A stretch of 64,000 bases of DNA from Actinacidiphila acididurans (GCF_016918855.1 NZ_JADKYB010000008.1:1-64000), one strand, 5' to 3'; numbered from the stretch's first letter, positions 17,838 through 29,090 are shown. Notes: a model not told the origin generated them from the sequence alone. Program-made: numbers and translations.

Positions 17838-19010
17838 GTGAGCAGAGGGCGGCGGTGGACCCGCCGGGCCGGGCGGATCTCGGTGGGCCTGGCCGCGGCG
17901 GGGGCGACCCGGGCCGCGTACCGATCGCTGCGCAGGAGGCCGCCGGCCGAAACCGGCGCCTGGCTGCGGGTGAGCGACGCCGGGCGCGGCGTGGAGCTGT
18001 TCGGCGGGCTGGCCGTGGCCGGTGGCGCCGCGGCCGCGATCGGCGGGGCCGGCGGGGTGAGCGTGCGGGCCCGGCTGGCCGCCACCGGCGCTGCCCTGGT
18101 GGCCGGCCTGTGCGGCGCCTATGGCGATCACCGTGCCGCCGCGGACTCCTCCGGCGATCACGACGGCCACGGGTCGGGCGGCCTCGGCACCTACAGCGGC
18201 GGAGGCACCGATGGGCGCGGCAATTACGGGGGGCAGCGGTCCGGCGTTTCCGGCGCCCATGGCGGCGGGTTCGGCGGGTTCCCCGGGTTCGGCACGTCCG
18301 GCGGTTCCCGCTGGGGCAGCCGCAAGGGCGGCCGACGCGGTGCCGTCTTCCTGCGCCCGCCCGGCGGCCCGTACGCCTCCTTCGTCACCGGTTACGCGCC
18401 ACCCTTCGGGCAGGGCGGGTACGGCCGCCGACGCAGCCGTGCGTACGCCGCGCGCGGCGGCTCCGGATCCCCGGCGGGGCTGCGGGCGCAGCTCACCGCG
18501 CTGGGGGAGGGGCGGCTGACGTCCGGCGGGGTGAAACTGCTCGGCATCGGGGCGGCCGGGCTGGTCGCCGGCACGGTGCTCAAGGCGAGCCCGCTGGACC
18601 AGGTGCTGACCGCGGTGGTGATCGCGGGCGCCGCGCACGGGGTGAGCCTGCTGGACGGCTCGCCCGGCCGGGCCGCCAAGGCGGTGATCGCGGCCGGGGC
18701 ACCCGGCCTGCTGCGGCACGGCCCCGGGGCGGTCCTCGCCGCGGCCCCGGTCGGCGCTGCGGCGGCGGCCCTGCGCGACGGGCTGACCGAACGCACCCGG
18801 CTCGGCCAGGCCGGCGCCCACGCGCTCGGCGCCGCCCTGGGCGCGGCCATCGCCGTCGCCAACGGCCGCCCCGGACTGCTGCTGCACGCCACGGGCGTGG
18901 TCGCCCTCACCGCGGCCGGCGACCGGATCGCCACCCGAGGCAAGTTGTGGAATGCCCCCGTCTTCCGGCAGGTTGGTCCCACAGGCCTCTCTGCTCACCC
19001 GTTCGGGTGA
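17838..19010 (+). CDS. Membrane protein, decayed MraY/WecA-like transferase
   Basis: 390 residues with several hydrophobic helices before residue 100 and after residue 225. The layout follows the MraY/WecA polyprenyl-phosphate sugar-transferase fold, but the acidic motifs are changed. The DD pair reads AYGDH (near 94), the NxxNLxD region reads VSLLDG, and the GDxGxxxLG motif reads GQAGAHALG. Between the first motif and the following helix lies a ~110-residue Gly/Ser/Arg-rich insert (about 100-215). The GTG start has GGGGAGG 7 bases upstream. An enzyme lacking these Asp residues is probably inactive, so a scaffold or regulatory role in envelope synthesis is possible. The family assignment is by motif order only. 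Confidence 0.72.
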   Translation: MSRGRRWTRRAGRISVGLAAAGATRAAYRSLRRRPPAETGAWLRVSDAGRGVELFGGLAVAGGAAAAIGGAGGVSVRARLAATGAALVAGLCGAYGDHRAAADSSGDHDGHGSGGLGTYSGGGTDGRGNYGGQRSGVSGAHGGGFGGFPGFGTSGGSRWGSRKGGRRGAVFLRPPGGPYASFVTGYAPPFGQGGYGRRRSRAYAARGGSGSPAGLRAQLTALGEGRLTSGGVKLLGIGAAGLVAGTVLKASPLDQVLTAVVIAGAAHGVSLLDGSPGRAAKAVIAAGAPGLLRHGPGAVLAAAPVGAAAAALRDGLTERTRLGQAGAHALGAALGAAIAVANGRPGLLLHATGVVALTAAGDRIATRGKLWNAPVFRQVGPTGLSAHPFG

Positions 19011-19166
19011 TCCCTGTTCCGGGTGGGCGGGCCCGAGCGCGCCCGCGACCGCGGGGCCCCGCCCACGACCTGGCATTCTTGACGGGACGTCGCAGGCCCC
19101 GGCCGGTGCCGGCGGTCGGCCGGCGCCGGACCCGCACCCGTCGCACACTCAGGAGCCGAACCCCGC

Positions 19167-20306
19167 GTGAGCAGCAGTACCCCGACCCCGCCGCACCTGT
19201 CGCACGGACCGCTGCACACGGTCCATGTGCTGGGCGCGGCTGCCGGAGCGCACGTCAGCTCGCTGGCCGGGGGCCTGGTCGCCCGCGGAGTCGAGGTCAC
19301 CGTCTGCGGTCCGGCCCTGGCCGGACGCGACTACGCCATCCCCGCCACCGGGGCGCGGTTCCTGGCGGTGGACATCGGCCGCCGGGGCGCGGCCGACGCG
19401 CCCGCGATCGCCGCGCTGCGAGCCGCGTTCACCGGCGCCGCGGTGGTGCACGCCCATGGGCTGCGGGCCGGGCTGCTCGCCGCCATGGCGCTCGGCGGCC
19501 GCCGCACCCCGCTGGTGGTCACCTGGCACGGCGCGGAGCCCCCCGCCGACGGCCGCAAGGGCATGATGCTGCGCTGGCTGGAGCGGCGGTCGGTGCGCGG
19601 CGCCACCGTGGTGCTGGGCGTCTCCTCGGACCTGGTGGACCGGGCCCGCGGGCACGGCGCCCGGGACGCGCGGCTGGCCCCGGTGTCAGTGCCGCGCCCG
19701 TCCGCCCCGCCCCGCCCGCCGGCCGACACCGACCGGCTGATCCACAAGATCCGCGCCGACGTCGGCGCGGTGGACCGCCCCCTGGTGCTGTCCGTGGGCC
19801 GGCTGGAGCGCGACGCGGGCCACGAGGTGCTGCTCGACGCGGCCGGCCGCTGGGCCGGGCTGGACCACCGGCCGCTGGTCGTCATCGCCGGCGAGGGCGG
19901 GGAACGCGCCGAATTGGAGCGCAGGATCGCCACCGAGCACCTGCCGGTGCTGCTGCTGGGCCGCCGCGACGACGTACCGGAACTGCTGGCCGCCGCGGAT
20001 CTCGCGGTGCTGCCCAGCCGCTGGGAGGCACGCTCGCTGCTCGCCCAGGAGGCGCTGTTCGCCGGGGTGCCGCTGGTCGCCACCGCCGTCGGCGGCACCC
20101 CCGAACTCGTCGGTGACGCCGCCGTCCTGGTGCCGTACGGCGACCCGGTCGCGCTGTCCCGCGCGGTCACCGGGCTGCTCGCCGACCCCGCCCGCCGTAC
20201 CGCCCTGGCCGCGGCCGGCCGTGCCCAGGCAGCGACCTGGCCCACCGAGGACGACACGGTCGCCCAGGTGCTCAGCGTCTACGACGAGCTGATGCAGCGC
20301 GGCTGA
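19167..20306 (+). CDS. Glycosyltransferase family 4
   Basis: 379 residues, GT-B fold. The N-terminal domain has GAHVSSLAGGL and VVHAHGLRAG. The C-terminal donor domain has LSVGRLERDAGHEVLL, VIAGEGGERAEL, and the E-x7-E loop in PSRWEARSLLAQEALFAGVP. It probably transfers a sugar from a nucleotide sugar on the cytoplasmic face; acceptor and product are unknown. GTG 19167 has AGGAG 10 bases upstream. Its position behind the MraY-like membrane protein hints at an envelope glycoconjugate role. Confidence 0.88.
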   Translation: MSSSTPTPPHLSHGPLHTVHVLGAAAGAHVSSLAGGLVARGVEVTVCGPALAGRDYAIPATGARFLAVDIGRRGAADAPAIAALRAAFTGAAVVHAHGLRAGLLAAMALGGRRTPLVVTWHGAEPPADGRKGMMLRWLERRSVRGATVVLGVSSDLVDRARGHGARDARLAPVSVPRPSAPPRPPADTDRLIHKIRADVGAVDRPLVLSVGRLERDAGHEVLLDAAGRWAGLDHRPLVVIAGEGGERAELERRIATEHLPVLLLGRRDDVPELLAAADLAVLPSRWEARSLLAQEALFAGVPLVATAVGGTPELVGDAAVLVPYGDPVALSRAVTGLLADPARRTALAAAGRAQAATWPTEDDTVAQVLSVYDELMQRG

Positions 20307-20399
20307 ACCAGGCGCCCGGGCGCCCGGTCCGATCGCAGCATCGCCGCGGCCCGCAGGACCGTTCCGGCGCCGGGCGGACCGCAAGCGGCGCGCGCCGGG

Positions 20400-22202
20400 T
20401 CAGGAGCGGAACGCCCCGGCCGCCGTCAGCCGCAGTGCGGTGTCGATCAGCGGCACATGGCTGAACGCCTGCGGGAAGTTGCCCACCTGCCGCTTCAGCC
20501 GCGGGTCCCACTCCTCGGCCAGCAGCCCCAGGTCGTTGCGCAGCGCCAGCAGCTTCTCGAACAGCTTGCGGGCCTCCTCCACCCGGCCGATCATCGCCAG
20601 GTCGTCCGCCAGCCAGAACGAGCAGGCCAGGAAGGCCCCCTCGTCGCCCGGCAGCCCGTCCACGTTGTCCTCGCCGCTGGTGGTGGGGTAGCGCAGCACG
20701 AAGCCGTCGGGAGTGGACAGCTCCCGCTGGATCGCCTCGATGGTCCCTATCACCCGCTTGTCGTCCGGCGGCAGGAAGCCCATCTGCGGGATCAGCAGCA
20801 GCGAGGCGTCCAGCTCCTTGGAGCCGTACGACTGGGTGAAGGTGTTGCGCTCCTTGTCGTAGCCCTTCTCGCACACGTCGTAGTGGATCTCGTCCCGCAG
20901 GTCCTTCAGCCGCTCCAGCGGGCCGTCCGCCTCGCCGGACTCGATCAGCTTGACCGTGCGGTCCACCGCCACCCAGGCCATCACCTTGGAGTGCACGAAA
21001 TGGCGGCGCGGGCCGCGCACCTCCCAGATGCCCTCGTCCGGCTCGTTCCAGTGCTTCTCCAGGTACTGGATCAGCTTCAGCTGCAGGATGCTCGCGTAGT
21101 CGCTGCGGGCCAGGCCGGTCATGTGGCCCAGGTGCAGCGCCTCGGTGACCTCGCCGTACACGTCGAGCTGGAGCTGGTGGGCGGCGCCGTTGCCGATCCG
21201 CACCGGGCGGGAGTTCTCGTACCCGGGCAGCCACTCCAGATCGTTCTCGCCCAGCTCGCGTTCGCCCGCGATGCCGTACATGATCTGCAGGTTCTCCGGG
21301 TCGCCGGCCACCGCGCGCAGCAGCCACTCGCGCCAGGCGCGGGCCTCCTCGCGGTAGCCGGTGCGCAGCAGCGAGGACAGGGTGATCGCCGCGTCCCGCA
21401 GCCAGGTGAAGCGGTAGTCCCAGTTGCGCACGCCGCCGATGTCCTCCGGCAACGATGTCGTCGGGGCCGCAACGATGCCGCCGGTCGGCGCGTACGTCAG
21501 GGCCTTCAGGGTGATCAGCGAACGGACCACGGCCTCGCGGTACGGGCCGGTGTACGTGCACTGCTCCACCCACTCGCGCCAGAACGCCTCGGTGTTGGCG
21601 AGCGCCACCTCCGGCTCCGGCAGCGACGGCTGCGGCTTGTGCGAGGGCTCCCAGCTGATGGTGAACGCCACCCGGTCGCCGGGCGCCACGGTGAACTCGG
21701 AGTACGTGGTCAGGTCCTGCCCGTAGGTCTCCACCTCGGTGTCCAGCCAGACCGAGTCCGGGCCGGCCACCGCCACCGTACGGTCGCCGACCTTGTGCAC
21801 CCACGGGGTGACCTTGCCGTACGCGAACCGCATCCGCAGCGTGGAGCACATCGGCACCCGGCCGCTGACCCCTTCCACTATCCGGACGAGCTGCGGTGCG
21901 CCGTCGCGCGGCGGCATGAAGTCGATCACGCGGACCGTGCCGCGCCAGGTGTCCCACTCCGACTCCAGCACCAGGGAGTCGCCGCGGTACCTGCGGCGGG
22001 TCGCCCGCGGGGGCTCGGTGCCCTTGCGGTGCGCCGGCCCCAGCCGCCAGAAACCGTGCTCCTCGGTGCCGAGCAGCCCCGCGAAGATCGCCGGGGAATC
22101 GAAGCGCGGCAGGCACAGCCAGTCGACAGTGCCGTTGTTGCAGACCAGCGCTGCGGTCTGCATGTCACCGATGAGTGCGTAGTCCTCGATACGCCCTGCC
22201 AC
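20400..22202 (-). CDS. Glycoside hydrolase family 15 enzyme (glucoamylase/trehalase-like)
   Basis: A 600-residue intracellular enzyme with no signal peptide. The N-terminal beta-sandwich begins AGRIEDYALIGDMQTAALV and contains NGTVDWLCLPRFDSPA. The (alpha/alpha)6 catalytic domain starts near NWDYRFTWLRDAA. Acidic catalytic candidates lie in DEGIWEVRGP and in the late GEEGAF-like segment. Actinobacterial members act as glucoamylases or trehalases, and the substrate cannot be decided here. GTG 22202 is chosen because GGAG lies 6 bases upstream; a TTG two codons earlier is too close. It converges with the glycosyltransferase gene. Confidence 0.9.
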   Translation of the reverse strand: MAGRIEDYALIGDMQTAALVCNNGTVDWLCLPRFDSPAIFAGLLGTEEHGFWRLGPAHRKGTEPPRATRRRYRGDSLVLESEWDTWRGTVRVIDFMPPRDGAPQLVRIVEGVSGRVPMCSTLRMRFAYGKVTPWVHKVGDRTVAVAGPDSVWLDTEVETYGQDLTTYSEFTVAPGDRVAFTISWEPSHKPQPSLPEPEVALANTEAFWREWVEQCTYTGPYREAVVRSLITLKALTYAPTGGIVAAPTTSLPEDIGGVRNWDYRFTWLRDAAITLSSLLRTGYREEARAWREWLLRAVAGDPENLQIMYGIAGERELGENDLEWLPGYENSRPVRIGNGAAHQLQLDVYGEVTEALHLGHMTGLARSDYASILQLKLIQYLEKHWNEPDEGIWEVRGPRRHFVHSKVMAWVAVDRTVKLIESGEADGPLERLKDLRDEIHYDVCEKGYDKERNTFTQSYGSKELDASLLLIPQMGFLPPDDKRVIGTIEAIQRELSTPDGFVLRYPTTSGEDNVDGLPGDEGAFLACSFWLADDLAMIGRVEEARKLFEKLLALRNDLGLLAEEWDPRLKRQVGNFPQAFSHVPLIDTALRLTAAGAFRS

Positions 22203-22671
22203 GTGCAACTCCAGTCGAACACGGCCCGCCCCCCACGGGACGGTCTAGCGGTCTGGGATCTGTGACGAGCTCAGGATCCGGAGGAGGGCGGGGATGGTGC
22301 CATGCCGGTCGGCTCGCGCAATGCGTTCGAGCAGGATACGTCGTCGGCGCACGCCGTGCGCGCGTCATTGCGATCTTCGCTGGGCCGGTCGGGTGTACCC
22401 ACTGCACGGCCCGCACGTACCCCCATGCCGTGCTCGTATCCTTGCCGCCGACAACGCGGCGGGCCGCTCCCGCGCGCCCCTCACCCGCCCGCTGCGTGCC
22501 TCCGCACACCCCTGCGAGCAGGCACGGGCCCCGTGCCGCCCGGCCGGGTCAGGTGACGTCGCTGATACCCTGGTAGCCCGTGGGCCGGTGGGATGAACCA
22601 CTGAACCGCCGCGACGGCGCTCCCGGCAGGGACAGCGCCCGACCTCACCTGACGACCACGGGAGCCCCCTC
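22203..22671. other. Divergent intergenic region, GH15 / pyrG
   Basis: 469 bases without a convincing gene. It must hold the promoters of the leftward GH15 gene and of pyrG. A perfect short palindrome, GGCACGGG-C-CCCGTGCC, lies at 22521-22537. TACCCT and TAGCCC near 22566-22578 are -10 candidates for pyrG. GGGAG about 7 bases before TTG 22672 is the pyrG ribosome site. Open frames here have poor codon-position bias and no family character. Confidence 0.5.
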
Positions 22672-24339
<1,668 letters not shown>

Positions 24340-24340
24340 C

Positions 24341-24967
24341 ATGCTCAAGGACACCCCGGAGGAGTGGCCGGTCACCGAGACCGGCACCCCCTTCACCGGC
24401 CGCAAGACCGGCGTCCGCAGCGACCACGTGGTGATGCCCGACGGCTCCACCGCCACCCGGGACTACCAGGTCCACCCCGGCTCGGTGGCCGTCCTGGCCC
24501 TCGACGAGGAAGGCCGCGTGCTGGTGCTGCGGCAGTACCGGCACCCGGTCCGGCACAAGCTGTGGGAGATCCCGGCGGGCCTGCTCGACGTCCCCGGCGA
24601 GAACCCGCTGCACGCCGCCCAGCGCGAGCTGTACGAGGAGGCGCACGTCAAGGCCGAGGACTGGCGGGTGCTGACCGACGTCTACACCAGCCCGGGCGGC
24701 AGCGACGAGGCGGTACGGATCTTCCTGGCCCGCGAGCTGTCCGAGGCGGACGGCGAGCGCTTCGAGGTCTCCGAGGAGGAGGCCGACATGGAGGTGGCCC
24801 GGGCTTCGCTGGCCGACCTGGTCCGCGGCGCGCTTGCCGGTGACCTGCACAACACCTGCCTGGTGGTCGGCGTGCTCGCCGTCCAGGCCGCACTCGCCGC
24901 CGACGGCGGCCTCGATGCGCTGCGCCCCGCCGAGGCGCCGTGGCCGGCCCGGCCCTTCGCGGCATAG
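24341..24967 (+). CDS. NUDIX hydrolase, ADP-ribose pyrophosphatase type
   Basis: 208 residues. The NUDIX box is GENPLHAAQRELYEEAHV (about residues 86-103), preceded by WEIPAGLLD, as in ADP-ribose pyrophosphatases. It likely hydrolyses ADP-ribose or a related nucleotide sugar to AMP and sugar phosphate. It begins 1 base after the pyrG stop. The pairing pyrG-NUDIX also occurs in mycobacteria, where a xerD-type recombinase follows; no recombinase gene is present here. Confidence 0.9.
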   Translation: MLKDTPEEWPVTETGTPFTGRKTGVRSDHVVMPDGSTATRDYQVHPGSVAVLALDEEGRVLVLRQYRHPVRHKLWEIPAGLLDVPGENPLHAAQRELYEEAHVKAEDWRVLTDVYTSPGGSDEAVRIFLARELSEADGERFEVSEEEADMEVARASLADLVRGALAGDLHNTCLVVGVLAVQAALAADGGLDALRPAEAPWPARPFAA

Positions 24968-25280
24968 GCGGTAAGAGAGCGGGGAGCGTACGGCTGGGCT
25001 GCCGCCCGGCCCGAAAGGGCCGGGCGTGCCGGTCCGGCGTCCTGTCTGCCTGAAATCTGCCCGGCGCCTGCCCGACCTCCTGGTGACGCTCGTTCGGCCT
25101 CGCCGGGGCCCGGGCAGGGCTGTGCGGCGGGCTCGTCAACCGTGCCGGACCGATGATCCGATGGAGTGATCATTTGCCGGTGGCGGGCCGCGTCATGGCC
25201 GGGAACCGGGGGCCGCGGGTGAACTAGGCTCGACGGGCCAGCCACTCGTCAGCCACTCGACGTGCCCGGAGCGTGACCCC
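24968..25280 (+). other. Spacer with terminator hairpin and promoter signals
   Basis: 313 bases. A perfect 10-bp stem, CGCCCGGCCC (25003-25012) with GGGCCGGGCG (25017-25026), is closed by a GAAA tetraloop and probably ends the pyrG-NUDIX mRNA; it has no U run. Further on, ATGATC (25153-25158) and GATCAT (25168-25173) form an inverted repeat 9 bases apart, and TAGGCT at 25225-25230 is a probable -10. These may control the following TPR gene. Confidence 0.65.
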
Positions 25281-27641
25281 GTGACGGACCAGGCGCTCAA
25301 CGCCTCCCCGGCGGAGGACCCCGCGACAGCGGAGCCCACCGGCGCGGAGCGGGACGCCGGGACCGTCCCCCGGGCCGCGTGGGCGCTGCCCGCGCCCCCG
25401 GCCCATTTCGTCGGCCGCACCCGGGAACTGGCCCAACTGCGCGCCGACATCGCCCGCCCCGGCCTCACCACCCCCGGCGGCCCCGCCGAGCCCCGGGCCC
25501 GGGTCCTCCTGGTCGTCGGCCGCCCCGGCACCGGCCGCACCGCCCTCGCCCTGCGCCTGGCCCGGGAAGTCGCCGCCGACTACCCCGACGGCGCCTTCTT
25601 CGTCACCCTCACCGCGCCCTCCGGCGCCCCCCTTTCCCCGGACCGGGTCGCCCGCGCCCTGCTGGCCGCACCGGCCCCGGCACGGCAGCCGTCCCCGCCC
25701 GGCGCACCGGCGACGGACCGTACGTCCGCTACGTCCGCGTCCGCCGTACGGTCTTCCGCCGCGTCTGCGTCCGCGTCCGCGTCCACGTCCGTGCCCGCGC
25801 CCCCGGCGGCCGGAGGGTCCGCGACCGCCGCCGCCGTACCGACCGCGACGGATCGGCCGGACCCGAAGCCGTCCGAGGGTCCGCAGGCGGCGTCCGGGCA
25901 GGAAGCCGCGGGCGGCCCTGTCGCGCAGTGGCGGGCCCGGACGGAGGGGCGGCGGGTGCTCGTCGTGCTGGACGGGGCCCGGGGGGCCGACCAGGTGGCG
26001 GAGCTGTTGCCGCGGGCGGCGGGCAGCCTGGTGGTGGTCACCTCGGACGGGCCGCTGTTCGGCGTGCCCGATGTGCGGCCGTGCACGCTGGGCGGCCTCG
26101 ACACGCCCGCGGGGGTCGCGCTGCTGGCCCGTACGATCGGCCCGACCCGGGTGACCAATGACCCGCGCGCCGCCGAGGCCCTGGTGCAGGAGACCGCCGG
26201 TCACCCCACCGCGCTGCGCCTGGTCGGCGCCTGGCTCGCCGAACGCCCCCGCACCTCGATGGCCGACGCCGTCAAAAGGCTGCGGGAAACGCCGGACACA
26301 CCGGTCACCGCCGCCGCCCCGGACCGCGCCGAACACGACGGCGCAGGTGAGGGGGACGGCAAGGACACCCGGGACGACACCGAGACCGCAGATCCCGCCC
26401 CGAAGCCCCCCGCCCCCGGCGAACTGGTCCGGGCCTTCCGGCTGGTGCACCAGGATCTGCCGGCCGTCGCCGCCCGGATGCTGCGGCTGCTGGTGCTGGC
26501 CCCGGCCGGCGTGGTGGACGCGCAGGTCGCCTCCGCGCTGGTCGGCTGCTCGGTGGCGGCCGCGGAGGCCACGCTCTCCGACTTCACCGCCGGCGGCCTG
26601 CTCGGCGGCGCCGACGGGCGCTACGCCGTACCCGACTGCCTGGCGCCGCTGCTGCGGGCCGAACTGGCCGCCCGGGACCGCCCGGAGGACGTGCAACTGG
26701 CCCGGGCCCGGATGCTGGAGCGCACCGTACGGCTGCTGCAGTCGTGCCGGGCCGCGCTGGCCGGGGAGTCGCCGGCCGACGGGCTGCCCCCTGCCCTCAG
26801 GTTCGCCTCCGCCGCGGCCGCCGCCCAGTGGCTGCGGGAGAAGCGGCCGGCGCTGATGGCCGCGGCCCGCTCGGCCGTCACGGACGGCGACCTGGACACC
26901 CTGGCCCGGCGGCTGATCGCCGCGTTGGTCCGTACCCTGGCCGCCTGGCCCGGCGGGGCCGGGGCCACCGCGGCCGAGCGGTACGAACTGCACCGCCTGG
27001 TGCTCGACGTCGCCCGTCGGCGCGGCCTGCACCGGGAGACCGCGGCCGCCCTGATCAACATCGCCGACCTCGACGCGGAGGCCGGCCGCCCGCAGAGGGC
27101 GCTGGAGACGTACCGCAGGGCACTGGACGCGGCCCGGGCCGGCGACGACACCGAAGCGGAGGGCCGCGCGCTGGAGGCCCTGGGCGGCACCTACCTGGAA
27201 CTCCAGGACCTGCCGCGGGCCACCGACTGGTTCGGCCGGGCCCTCGCACTGCGCCAGGCCCGCGGTGAACTTCCCCACCAGGCCCGGCTGCACGCCCGGA
27301 TCGGCGCGGTGCTCACGTATCTGGGCCGTTACGGGCCCGCGCTGCGCGAATGGCGCTCGGCCGCCGGGGTGCACCGACGGCTCGGTGACCTCGGCGCGCA
27401 GGCCCGCGCGCTCACCGAGGTGGCCCGGGTGCAGGAGTACGCGGGCCACCCCGAGGACGCCCTGCGCACCTGCCGCGACGCCCTGTACTGGGCCCGGCAG
27501 GCCGGCGAGCGGCGACTGGAGGCGGCCGTGCTGCTGCGGCTGGCCGACACCCTGGGCCGGCTCGGCGACCCGGCCGGCTCCCGGCTGCACCGCGCGGCGG
27601 CCGCGAAGCTGCTGCGGCCCGGCGAACTGCCGCCCTTCTGA
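25281..27641 (+). CDS. STAND-like (NB-ARC type) TPR protein with altered P-loop
   Basis: 786 residues, cytoplasmic. Residues 40-60 carry the FVGRTRELAQL motif that precedes NB-ARC/AAA domains of AfsR-like proteins. The P-loop reads GRPGTGRTAL, with Arg where Lys is expected. A ~65-residue Ser/Ala/Pro-rich insert separates it from the Walker B-like VLVVLDGA. A winged-helix part (about 385-460) and TPR helices (about 560-780) follow. There is no AfsR-type DNA-binding domain. GTG 25281 has GGAG 9 bases upstream. Such proteins often sense a partner through the TPRs and oligomerise on nucleotide; the altered Lys questions ATP hydrolysis. No partner is evident nearby. Confidence 0.83.
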   Translation: MTDQALNASPAEDPATAEPTGAERDAGTVPRAAWALPAPPAHFVGRTRELAQLRADIARPGLTTPGGPAEPRARVLLVVGRPGTGRTALALRLAREVAADYPDGAFFVTLTAPSGAPLSPDRVARALLAAPAPARQPSPPGAPATDRTSATSASAVRSSAASASASASTSVPAPPAAGGSATAAAVPTATDRPDPKPSEGPQAASGQEAAGGPVAQWRARTEGRRVLVVLDGARGADQVAELLPRAAGSLVVVTSDGPLFGVPDVRPCTLGGLDTPAGVALLARTIGPTRVTNDPRAAEALVQETAGHPTALRLVGAWLAERPRTSMADAVKRLRETPDTPVTAAAPDRAEHDGAGEGDGKDTRDDTETADPAPKPPAPGELVRAFRLVHQDLPAVAARMLRLLVLAPAGVVDAQVASALVGCSVAAAEATLSDFTAGGLLGGADGRYAVPDCLAPLLRAELAARDRPEDVQLARARMLERTVRLLQSCRAALAGESPADGLPPALRFASAAAAAQWLREKRPALMAAARSAVTDGDLDTLARRLIAALVRTLAAWPGGAGATAAERYELHRLVLDVARRRGLHRETAAALINIADLDAEAGRPQRALETYRRALDAARAGDDTEAEGRALEALGGTYLELQDLPRATDWFGRALALRQARGELPHQARLHARIGAVLTYLGRYGPALREWRSAAGVHRRLGDLGAQARALTEVARVQEYAGHPEDALRTCRDALYWARQAGERRLEAAVLLRLADTLGRLGDPAGSRLHRAAAAKLLRPGELPPF

Positions 27642-27947
27642 GCGTCCGTTCCGCTCGACCTTCCCGAGCGGCCCCCCCGGGGGCCCTTCCGGCGGTCCTC
27701 CGGCAGGCCTTCCACCTGGTCGGGGCCGTCCGCGCCGTCCGCCCGGCTTCATGCGGTTTCGGCCACCAGCCTACGAAACTGCCAACGCTCTCCGCTGAAC
27801 CCACCACTTTGTAAGGCTGGACAGCGGCTCCTCCTTCACTAGACTGGGCCTCGCCGCACACAACGCGGTCAGGTCCGACGTGTCGTGCCTTCTCGCACCA
27901 TGTCTGGACAACCTCCAGTACCCCTGAGTGCAAGGACCGTGATCGAC
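27642..27947 (+). other. Region upstream of ald with promoter
   Basis: 306 bases. TAGACT at 27840-27845 is a good -10; a weak -35 (GCTGGA, 27816-27821) lies 18 bases upstream. The leader is about 95 bases long. AAGGA at 27932-27936 is the ribosome site for ald. The first ~100 bases are GC-rich and contain G/C runs (27671-27680) but no perfect hairpin. The segment 27760-27860 is clearly less GC-rich than its surroundings. Confidence 0.6.
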
Positions 27948-29063
27948 GTGAAGGTGGGCATCCCCCGCGAGGTCAAGAACAACGAGTTCCGCGTGGCCAT
28001 CACCCCGGCCGGAGTGCACGAACTCGTTCGCAACGGACACCAGGTCGTCGTCGAACAGGGCGCGGGCACGGGCTCCTCCATCCCCGACGCGGAGTACACC
28101 GCGGCCGGCGCCGCCGTCCTGCCCACCGCCGACGAGGTGTGGGCGACCGCGGACCTGCTGCTGAAGGTCAAGGAGCCGGTCGCCGAGGAGTACCACCGGC
28201 TGCGCAAGGACCAGGTCCTCTTCACCTACCTGCACCTGGCCGCCTCCCGCGAGTGCACCACCGCACTGCTGGAGTCAGGCACCACCGCGATCGCCTACGA
28301 GACGGTCGAGACCGCCGGCCGCCACCTGCCGCTGCTGGCCCCGATGTCCGAGGTGGCCGGCCGGCTCGCCCCGCAGGTCGGCGCCTACCACCTGATGCGC
28401 TCGCACGGCGGCCGCGGCGTGCTGCCGGGCGGCGTGCCCGGCGTGAAGTCCGGCATCGCCGTCGTCATCGGCGCCGGCGTCTCGGGCTGGCACGCGGCCA
28501 CCATCGCGCTGGGTCTCGGCTTCCACGTCACCCTGCTCGACAAGGACGTCAACAAGCTGCGCGAGGCCGACAAGGTGTTCGGCAACCGGGTGCAGACCCT
28601 GGCGTCCAACTCGCTGTCCCTGGAGCAGGCCGTCCTGGAGGCGGACCTGGTCATCGGCGCGGTGCTGATCCCCGGCGCAAAGGCGCCCAAGCTGGTGAGC
28701 AACGAGCTGGTGTCGCGGATGAAGCCCGGCTCGGTGCTGGTCGACATCGCCATCGACCAGGGCGGCTGCTTCGAGGACTCGCGCCCCACCACGCACGCCG
28801 AACCCACCTTCACGGTGCACGACTCGGTGTTCTACTGCGTGGCCAACATGCCCGGCGCGGTGCCCAACACCTCCACCTATGCGCTGACCAACGCGACCCT
28901 GCCCTACGTCGTGGAACTGGCCAACCTCGGCTGGCAGGAGGCACTGCGGCGTGACGCGGCACTCGCCCGCGGACTCAACACCCATGAGGGACAGGTGGTT
29001 TACGGTCCGGTGGCCGAGGCGCACGGCCTCACCTCCGTGGACCTGCACACTCTGCTCGGCTGA
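27948..29063 (+). CDS. ald: Alanine dehydrogenase
   Basis: 371 residues, the usual family length. It interconverts L-alanine and pyruvate plus ammonia with NAD. It opens VKVGIPREVKNNEFRVA, has the substrate-binding KVKEP and YLHLAA stretches, and the Rossmann motif VIGAGVSGWHAA near residue 175. GTG 27948 gives the standard length, with AAGGA 11 bases upstream; a GTG three codons earlier (27939) is possible. It is monocistronic, between a promoter at about 27840 and a strong hairpin at 29091. Confidence 0.97.
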   Translation: MKVGIPREVKNNEFRVAITPAGVHELVRNGHQVVVEQGAGTGSSIPDAEYTAAGAAVLPTADEVWATADLLLKVKEPVAEEYHRLRKDQVLFTYLHLAASRECTTALLESGTTAIAYETVETAGRHLPLLAPMSEVAGRLAPQVGAYHLMRSHGGRGVLPGGVPGVKSGIAVVIGAGVSGWHAATIALGLGFHVTLLDKDVNKLREADKVFGNRVQTLASNSLSLEQAVLEADLVIGAVLIPGAKAPKLVSNELVSRMKPGSVLVDIAIDQGGCFEDSRPTTHAEPTFTVHDSVFYCVANMPGAVPNTSTYALTNATLPYVVELANLGWQEALRRDAALARGLNTHEGQVVYGPVAEAHGLTSVDLHTLLG

Positions 29064-29090
29064 ATTGCCGGGCCGCGTCAACTGCGCGCC

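Noticed and set aside
17590..17841. 84-codon frame between recN and the membrane protein
   Set aside because: Arg/Gly-rich, no ribosome site, and it ends inside the next gene in another frame.
22175..22576. Frames in the pyrG upstream region
   Set aside because: Low codon-position bias, and one starts inside the GH15 gene on the other strand.
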